A stretch of 64,000 nt of DNA. Source: Streptomyces sp. KL109B (GTDB taxonomy: Bacteria > Actinomycetota > Actinomycetes > Streptomycetales > Streptomycetaceae). A program made the position numbers and the translations under genes. This document shows positions 58,919-64,000 of the stretch, piece by piece. The notes under the pieces are model-generated. The model was not told where the DNA came from. It did not search any database and saw only the letters and a program-made list of their open reading frames with translations. Positions within the stretch are counted from its first letter, which is position 1. Each line of letters opens with the position of its first letter. The stretch lies in NCBI RefSeq assembly GCF_030766935.1, contig NZ_JASERL010000010.1, positions 186,001-250,000 on the forward strand. Reading direction: 5' to 3'.

Positions 58919-60190
58919 GTGCGGCGGCGGCAGTTTCTGAAGACGACGGGCCTGGCCGGGGCGGGGGCAGGTGCCCTGACCGCCCTCACCGGCTGCGGTT
59001 CGGGCGATGGCGCCGACGGCGCGGACGGCGACAAGGTCACGCTCGACCTCCTCGTATCGAGCTACGACAAGAGCGTCGGCGCCTCCATCGGCGACCAATG
59101 GGACGACGTCGTAAGGGACTTCGAGAAGAAGCACCCCGACATCCGCGTCAAGGTGGAGCGCGTCCCCTTCCTGAAGATCGACGCGACCATCGCCCGCCGG
59201 GTCAAGGAGGGCCGCGCGCCCCACATCGCGCAGGGCCACCTCTTCGCTCCGTACGCCGAGGACCACCTGCTGTACCCGGCCGAGCGGCTCTTCGACGTTC
59301 CGACGCAGGCGAACTTCATCTCCTCGTTCGCCGACGCGGGCCGGGTCGACTCCGTCCAGTACGGCATCCCGATCCTCGCCAGCACCCCGCGCCTCTTCTA
59401 CAACACCGGCCTCTTCCAGCGGGCCGGTCTCGCGGGCCCGCCCCGCTCCTGGGCCGAACTCCGCGCCGCCGCGCAGGCGTTGAAGGGGATCGGGGTCCCC
59501 ACTCCGTACGCCCTGCAGTTCGGCCCCGAGGCCGCGGAGGACGAGCTCCTCGCCTGGCTGCTCTCGGGCGGCGGCGGATACGCGGAGCTCGGCGGGTACG
59601 ACTTCGCCTCCCCCGAGAACCGGACGACCCTGGCCTGGCTGCGCGACGAACTGGTCGCCCCCGGCCTCGCGGGCGCCGACCCGGCGAAGCTCACGAGGAC
59701 CGCCGCGTACGCCCAGTTCCTCTCGGGCAAGGCCGGCATGCTGATCGCCCACCCGGTCCTGCTCGGCGCCGCCGACAAGGCCCGACTGCCGTACGCGCAC
59801 GCCGCGTTCCCGCTCAAGGACGGCGACGACGCGGCGCCTCCGGTCGGGATCAACGACTGGATGATGGCGTTCCGCAGCGGCGGCCATGTGAAGGAGGCCG
59901 GGAAGTTCCTGACGTTCCTGTTCAGCACCGGCTCCGCGAAGACGTACGGCGGCGCGCAGGCCACCCTCCCGGTGACGGTCACGGCCTCCGACCGCCTCCG
60001 GGCCGACCGCTCCCAGCGCCAGCTCTGGAAGTTCGTCGACCAGATGCCGGACGCCGAGTTCCACCCGGTGGGCCTGCGCTCCTGGCCCAAGGTCCGCTCC
60101 GCCGTCCGCGACCGGATCGGCGCCGCGGTCGCCCCCGGCGCCAACCCGACACGCGTCCTGGAGTCCCTGGACAACGTGAGCCCCGTCTAG
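58919..60190 (+). CDS. Extracellular solute-binding lipoprotein (sugar ABC type), orphan
   Basis: 423 aa. Signal RRRQFLKTTGLAG has the twin-arginine pattern and ends in a lipobox LTGC (about residue 26), so it is a Tat-exported lipoprotein. The rest is the family-1 sugar-binding fold (LDLLVSSYDKSVG, DIRVKVERVPF, then GKAGMLIAHPVLL). Starts are GTG 58919 or in-frame GTG 58901. No permease or ATPase genes follow; an IS element begins directly at its stop codon. Either the transporter genes are elsewhere or the operon was cut. Confidence 0.88.
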   Translation: MRRRQFLKTTGLAGAGAGALTALTGCGSGDGADGADGDKVTLDLLVSSYDKSVGASIGDQWDDVVRDFEKKHPDIRVKVERVPFLKIDATIARRVKEGRAPHIAQGHLFAPYAEDHLLYPAERLFDVPTQANFISSFADAGRVDSVQYGIPILASTPRLFYNTGLFQRAGLAGPPRSWAELRAAAQALKGIGVPTPYALQFGPEAAEDELLAWLLSGGGGYAELGGYDFASPENRTTLAWLRDELVAPGLAGADPAKLTRTAAYAQFLSGKAGMLIAHPVLLGAADKARLPYAHAAFPLKDGDDAAPPVGINDWMMAFRSGGHVKEAGKFLTFLFSTGSAKTYGGAQATLPVTVTASDRLRADRSQRQLWKFVDQMPDAEFHPVGLRSWPKVRSAVRDRIGAAVAPGANPTRVLESLDNVSPV

Positions 60191-60234
60191 GGTCTGTTGC
60201 GAAAGTGGATCTTGGTCGTAGATGATCACGCTTT

Positions 60235-61109
60235 GTGGGGCGTGGGGATCTGACGAACGGCCAGTGGGCCCGGCTGGAGCCGTTGCTGCCGAAGGGCATC
60301 AAGCCGGGCCGTCCGCCGGTGTGGACGCGGCGACAGCTGATAGACGGCATACGGTGGCGGACCCGGACCGGCGCTCCCTGGCGCGATGTGCCGGAACGCT
60401 ACGGTCCCTGGGACCGGGCCTATGACCTGTTTCGGCGCTGGCAGCGAGATGGCACCTGGGCCAGGATCGTCACCCAGCTGCAGGCCGAGGCCGACGCGAA
60501 GGGCCTGATCACCTGGGACGTGAACGTCGACTCCACCGTCTGCCGGGCCCACCAGCACGCCGCCGGGGCAGCGAAAAGGGGGACCTGCAGAAGGAGCCGC
60601 CCGGCGGCATCGCCGTCGAGCCGGCCGACCACGGTCTCGGACGCTCCCGGGGCGGGCTGACCACCAAAATCCACCTCGCCGTCGAGCAGGGACAGAAGCC
60701 GCTGTCGGTGGTGATCACGGCCGGACAACGCGGGGATTCCCCGCAGTTCGAGCCGGTCCTGGAGGCAATCCGGGTACCCCGGCTCGGCCTGGGGCGGCCG
60801 CGCAAACGCCCGGACCGGGTGAGGGCCGACAAGGCGTACGACTCCCGCAAGAACCGCGCCTACCTGCGCCGACGTGGGATCAAGGCAACGATCCCCGTCC
60901 CAGCGGACCGGGTCCGCAACCGCAAGAATCTCGGCTCTCACGGCGGTCGGCCGCCGAAGTTCTACAAGACGGACTACCGTGAACGTCACGCGGTCGAGTG
61001 CGGGATCAATCGCCTCAAGCGCCACCGTGCGGTGGCTACCCGCTATGACAAGTTGGCCGTCCGCTACGAGGCCACCGTGCTGGTCGCGGTCCTGAACGAA
61101 TGGCTGTGA
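60235..61109 (+). CDS. IS5-family transposase in two frames (-1 frameshift)
   Basis: Frame 1 runs 60235-60660, starting GTG (MGRGDLTNGQWARLEPLLP), with the insertion-element helix-turn-helix. The rest is in the -1 frame up to 61109. At 60574-60582 the sequence AAAAGGGGG is a classic slippery run, so a programmed -1 shift would give a protein of about 291 aa. DDE residues: Asp in NVDSTVCRAH, Asp in RADKAYDSRK, Glu in HAVECGINRLKRHRAVATRYDK. A frameshift mutation in an inactive copy is the alternative. Confidence 0.85.
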
Positions 61110-61492
61110 CCAGCAGCAGAATCGTCCTCATCGGTCACCTTGTAGCCGGGGGCAGAGGGCCAGCGGACCGTCAGAACCACGGACTCTTCCTCCGCGAACC
61201 AGGAGTGATCGACGCCCTGGCCCCATACGACGTAGTCCCCCTGCTCGGCCAGGAGAACACTGCGCCCGGGCAGTTCCACCCGGAAGCGCCCGCTGATCAG
61301 GACCAGCAGGGCGGTGCGCTCTTCGCCGGTCACCCACTGAGCCCGCTCGTCGCCCTGTGGGTGGACACCCCACTTGATCTCCACGTCTTCGCTATGCCGA
61401 GGATCGGAGGCGTCCTTGAAATGCCCCAGCAGCCACCCCCGATCCAGTGCCGCGTCCCTGCCGGCATTGCCCACATACACGCTGTCGGTCAT
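61064..61492 (-). CDS. Cupin-fold protein carried inside the IS element
   Basis: 142 aa from ATG 61492 (MTDSVYVGNAGRDAAL). The core is a single cupin barrel: VEIKWGVHPQGDERAQW, LVLISGRFRVELPGRSVLL, QGDYVVWGQGVDHSWFAEE and VVLTVRWPS. It is encoded opposite to the transposase, overlapping its last 46 bp, and lies inside the terminal repeats. Similar stand-alone cupins of Streptomyces are chromosomal genes of unknown function. Its role for the element, if any, is unknown; the IS may simply have captured it. Confidence 0.78.
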   Translation of the reverse strand: MTDSVYVGNAGRDAALDRGWLLGHFKDASDPRHSEDVEIKWGVHPQGDERAQWVTGEERTALLVLISGRFRVELPGRSVLLAEQGDYVVWGQGVDHSWFAEEESVVLTVRWPSAPGYKVTDEDDSAAGHSHSFRTATSTVAS

Positions 61493-61564
61493 GGCTCCGG
61501 AAGGTAGCAGCCAGCCGCAGCACTCACAGCAGCAACTACCGCCACTTTCGCAACAGGCCCTAGG

Positions 61565-61616
61565 CCCTATTTGGAGCCCCTCCGGCGATTGAGGAGCGGG
61601 GTCCGGGGCAGAGCCC
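61565..61616. repeat. Palindromic intergenic repeat
   Basis: CCTCCGGCGATTGAGGAGCGG followed by GTCCGGGGCAGAGCCCCGC, a variant of the family at 16186 and 56124, between the IS right end and the MFS pseudogene. Confidence 0.65.
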
Positions 61617-61624
61617 CGCAACCG

Positions 61625-63017
61625 TCACACCAACTCCCGCTCCACCTCCGACGCCAACTCCGGCTCAGACTGAGACGCCGACGCCGACGCCGACACCGCC
61701 TCCGACGCCAACTCCCCCTCCACGTCCCCCGAAACAACCCCACCCGCACCGCCCGAGGCCCCCACCTTCGGCAACGCGAACATCACCACAAAAATCCCGA
61801 CGAGAATCGCCGCCACCCACACCAGCGCCCCGCGGAACCCGTCCACGAACGCCGCGTTCCCGGCGCCCGCCGCGAACCGTTCCTCCACCACGTTGAAGAA
61901 GACGACGGACACCAGGCTGAGCCCCAGCGCGTTGCCCATCTGCATCACCGTGTTGATGAGCCCCGAAGCCGACCCGGCGTGCTCGCGCGGCACCTCGGAG
62001 AGCACCGCGTCGGTCAACGGCGCGACGATGAGCCCCATCCCGACCCCCATCACGACCAGCGGCAACACCATCTGCCACGAGGCGATACCCAACCCGTACC
62101 GCCCAGCCTCGACGACATAGATCAGCACACCCGCCGCCATGGTCAGCGCGCCCGCCTGCAGCACCTTCCGCCCGAACCGCGGCACCAGCTTCTGCACGGA
62201 GATCCCGGCCGCGACCGACACGGCGATCGAGAACGGTACGCCGGTGAGCCCCGCCCGCAACGCGCTCCAGCCGAGCCCGAGTTGCATGTAAAGAGTGGAT
62301 AGACGAGCGCCAGCATGGCGAGCGTCACGAGGACGACGCCCACGAGGTCGAGCTTGAGCGCCCTCGGCGCCTTGGACTCGGCGATGACGCGCGAGCCCAG
62401 CACCAGAGCGGCGATGCCGACGGGCAGGTTGATGAGGAAGATCGGGCGCCATTCGAGACCCGCGATGTTCCACTCGGTCAGCAGCGCGCCGAGCAGCGGT
62501 CCGGTCACGGCACCCATGCCGACGATCGCGCCGAACAGGCCGAAGACCTTGCCGCGTTCGTGTGCCGGGAACGTCGCGTGCACGATCGACAGGACCTGCG
62601 GCACCATCATCGCCGCCATGCCGCCCTGCAGGATGCGGGAGGCGACCAGCATCTCCGGGTTCACCGCGAACCCGCACAGCGCGGACGCGAGAGTGAAGCC
62701 GCCGACCCCGAGCAGGAAGAGCCTTCCCCAAGCTCTCAACTACGTTCGAGCAGGGGAGACCCCATTCGGCCGAAGATGTCGCCGAGCCGGCCGCCCGTGA
62801 TCAGCAGGGCGGCGAAGGCGAGCGCGTAACCGGCGGTGATCCACTGGATCTGCCCGGTCGAGGCGCCCTCGTCGTGCTGGATGGTGGGCAGGGCGACATT
62901 GACGATCGTGACGTCGACGAGGTCCATGAAGGCCGCCGTCATCACGATGGCGAGGGCGAACCAGCGCCGCCGGTCGGTGCCGGGCTCCCCGTGGGATTCC
63001 GCGTGTGGTGAGGTCAT
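61625..63017 (-). pseudogene. DHA2-family MFS drug transporter, broken in three pieces
   Basis: The gene starts at ATG 63017 (TM1 WFALAIVMTAAFMDLVDVTI) and after ITGGRLGDIFGR enters an inserted repeat that gives an in-frame TGA at 62736. The next piece (62739 to about 62300, another frame) begins RLFLLGVGGFTLAS and continues through motif regions of EmrB/QacA transporters. At LALVYPL it jumps to a third frame at about 62290 that resumes as TLYMQLGLGWSALRAG. About 80-100 residues expected between those points are missing. So there is one insertion and one deletion, and both disrupt the frame. The C-terminal third is intact to the stop. Confidence 0.85.
62721..62765. repeat. Short repeat element inserted in the MFS gene
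   Basis: The stretch CCTTCCCCAAGCTCTCAACT through CGAGCAGGGGAGACCCC matches a small GC-flanked intergenic repeat I know from Streptomyces genomes (AGCTT..TTGGGG forms). It has weak CCCC/GGGG terminal symmetry and accounts for the first frame break. Confidence 0.6.
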
Positions 63018-63026
63018 GCGGAAAAA

Positions 63027-63043
63027 CCTAGAAGGTATCTAGG
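63027..63043. promoter_or_regulatory. Palindromic operator candidate, WYL/MFS divergent region
   Basis: CCTAGA-AGGTA-TCTAGG is a perfect 6-bp inverted repeat 10 bp upstream of the MFS ATG and 49 bp before the WYL start. CTAG is rare here. The WYL regulator most likely binds it. Confidence 0.5.
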
Positions 63044-63091
63044 CCAGAACATGTCCTAGATGGGCGCGACCCTGAAACCATGGAGAACATG

Positions 63092-64000
63092 ATGCCGTCC
63101 CCGACGGACACCCCGGCCCGGCTCCTTCAACTCCTGTCCCTCCTCCAGACCCCGCGCGAGTGGCCGGGCGGCGAACTCGCCGACCGGCTCGGCGTCTCGC
63201 GCCGCACGGTGCGCCGCGACATCGACCGCCTGCGCGACCTCGGGTATCCGGTGCAGGCCACGCTCGGCGCCGACGGCGGGTACCGGCTCGTCGCGGGCAA
63301 GGCGCTGCCGCCGCTCGTGCTCGACGACGAGGAGGCGGTGGCGATCGCGGTGGGCCTGCGGGCCGGCGCGGGCCACGCGGTGGAGGGCATCGAGGAGGCC
63401 TCGGTACGGGCCCTCGCCAAACTCGAACAGGTGCTGCCGTCCCGGCTGCGGCACCGGGTGGCCACGCTCCAGACCGCCACCACCCCCCTGACCTCGGGCG
63501 ACGGCGCCACGATCGCGCCGGAGACGCTCACGGTGATCGCCTCTACGGCGGCGGGCAGCGAACGGTTGCGCTTCACGTACCAGGCACGCGACACCACGGA
63601 ATCGCGCCGCTTGGTGGAGCCGCATCGGCTGGTGTCGACGGGCCGCCGCTGGTACCTCGTCGCCTACGACATCGATCGCGAAGACTGGCGCACCTTCCGC
63701 GTCGACCGCATCTCGGAGCCCTTCGCCACGGCTGCGCGGTTCGCTCCGCGGGAGGTGCCGGAGGGGGATGCGGCGGAGTATGTGCGCCGCTCGGTGTCCT
63801 CGTGGGGCGCCGGCGCCGCCTACGACCTGGACGTAGAGTTCGCGGCCCCCGCCGAGGCCATCGCGGCCCAGCTGTCGCCGACGTTCGGCGTACCGGAGCC
63901 CCTGGGGCCCGACCGCTGCCGCCTACGGGCGACGTCGACGGACCCGGTGCAGTGGATGGCGGTGCGCCTCGCGATGACGGGTCACGCCTTCACGGTCCAC
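63092..64000 (+). CDS. WYL-domain DeoR-like transcriptional regulator (partial at right edge)
   Basis: At least 303 aa in the window; it runs off the end. ATG 63092 has GGAG 6 nt upstream; ATGs at 63080 and 63089 are in frame. Helix-turn-helix: GELADRLGVSRRTVRRDIDRLRDLGYPV. Then GGYRLVAGKALPPLVLDDEEAVAIAVGL leads to the WYL domain (RLVEPHRLVSTGRRWYLVAYD, FRVDRIS) and a WCX-like C-terminal part. Such proteins often repress a neighbouring transporter; the adjacent MFS gene is dead, so the regulator may have lost its target. Confidence 0.9.
   Translation, partial: MPSPTDTPARLLQLLSLLQTPREWPGGELADRLGVSRRTVRRDIDRLRDLGYPVQATLGADGGYRLVAGKALPPLVLDDEEAVAIAVGLRAGAGHAVEGIEEASVRALAKLEQVLPSRLRHRVATLQTATTPLTSGDGATIAPETLTVIASTAAGSERLRFTYQARDTTESRRLVEPHRLVSTGRRWYLVAYDIDREDWRTFRVDRISEPFATAARFAPREVPEGDAAEYVRRSVSSWGAGAAYDLDVEFAAPAEAIAAQLSPTFGVPEPLGPDRCRLRATSTDPVQWMAVRLAMTGHAFTVH

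Larger units (their letters stand above)
60191..61559 (+). mobile_element. IS5-family insertion sequence (IS427-like) with passenger gene
   Basis: Ends are 18-bp inverted repeats matching at 17 positions: GGTCTGTTGCGAAAGTGG (60191-60208) and the complement of CCACTTTCGCAACAGGCC (61542-61559). Both ends are flanked by CTAG (60187-60190 and 61560-61563), a 4-bp target duplication. At 1369 bp it is longer than usual IS5 elements because a cupin gene lies between the transposase and the right end. The target was the CTAG formed by the binding-protein stop codon. Confidence 0.88.

Noticed and set aside
58073..60229. 718-aa minus-strand frame joining TetR to a long upstream part
   Set aside because: Only the first 240 codons of the TetR end are protein-like; the rest is the shadow of the solute-binding protein gene.
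1..64000. CRISPR array
   Set aside because: Direct repeats seen are short tandem units (9-11 bp) or dispersed palindromes, with no regular spacers and no cas genes.
1..64000. Prophage or integrative element around tRNA-Ala at 23424-23497
   Set aside because: No integrase, no duplicated tRNA end and only housekeeping genes flank the tRNA.
1..64000. Antibiotic biosynthesis cluster
   Set aside because: The monooxygenase, SDR and MFS genes are not accompanied by PKS, NRPS, terpene or RiPP core genes.

Overview
The window is about 64 kb of very GC-rich DNA with the codon bias, GTG/TTG starts, leaderless genes and gene families of a Streptomyces-type actinomycete. Markers are an SsgA-family sporulation protein, the septal protein SepX/GlpR next to its gephyrin-like partner, tricorn protease, an NTF2/MecA-type penicillin-binding protein and a CIRCE element. 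From memory, the backbone order (PBP, SsgE-like protein, nickel/cobalt ECF transporter, molybdopterin genes, galU, 5-FCL, penicillin acylase, mscL, fructose PTS) resembles a core-chromosome stretch of model Streptomyces. No prophage, conjugative element, CRISPR array or large antibiotic cluster is seen.

Layout. 1-5.6 kb: cell-wall PBP, YbaK-type deacylase, EamA transporter, an SDR gene with a broken 3' end, a serine hydrolase and two tiny overlapping genes, the minus-strand set running divergently from a short GntR regulator. 6-9.8 kb: Uma2-family protein, then a nickel ECF operon (nikMN-nikQ-nikO) with a Nur-like box, divergent from an ssgE-like gene. 9.8-16.5 kb: MMPL exporter, TetR regulator, tricorn protease, CsbD. 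16.6-20.8 kb: SDR / alpha-beta hydrolase / Baeyer-Villiger-type monooxygenase operon divergent from a MerR regulator. 20.8-29.1 kb: secreted DUF6528-like protein, exonuclease III, acetyltransferase, tRNA-Ala(CGC), sepX/glpR, RimJ-type acetyltransferase, mogA-moaC-glp(moeA), galU. 29.2-38.9 kb: 5-FCL, penicillin acylase, cation/proton antiporter, MFS exporter, a CIRCE-controlled FmdB zinc ribbon, MTA phosphorylase, SAF-domain protein, mscL.

38.9-47.7 kb is the most unusual block: pyruvate formate-lyase and its activase, a nitrate/nitrite transporter, an assimilatory-type nitrite reductase in which NirB and a shortened NirD are fused, and a CbiX-like chelatase carrying a charged repeat insertion. 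Upstream regions in this block contain DosR/DevR-like 14-mers, and the pflB promoter also has a perfect CRP/FNR-type palindrome. Together they suggest a low-oxygen or nitric-oxide-responsive nitrite/formate module in a nominally aerobic organism.

47.7-58.8 kb: LtrA-type membrane protein, P1 (DmpA-like) peptidase, L,D-transpeptidase lipoprotein, two proteins of unknown function, the fructose operon fruR-fruK-fruA, a 3-alpha/20-beta-hydroxysteroid-dehydrogenase-like SDR and a leaderless TetR gene. 58.9-64 kb is a remodelled zone: an orphan Tat-type sugar-binding lipoprotein, a complete IS5-family element that carries a passenger cupin gene and landed on the stop codon of the binding protein, a DHA2-type MFS pseudogene broken by a small repeat insertion and an internal deletion, and a WYL regulator that runs off the end. 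Several copies of a palindromic intergenic repeat lie in the gaps, and one supplies the stop codon of the TetR gene.
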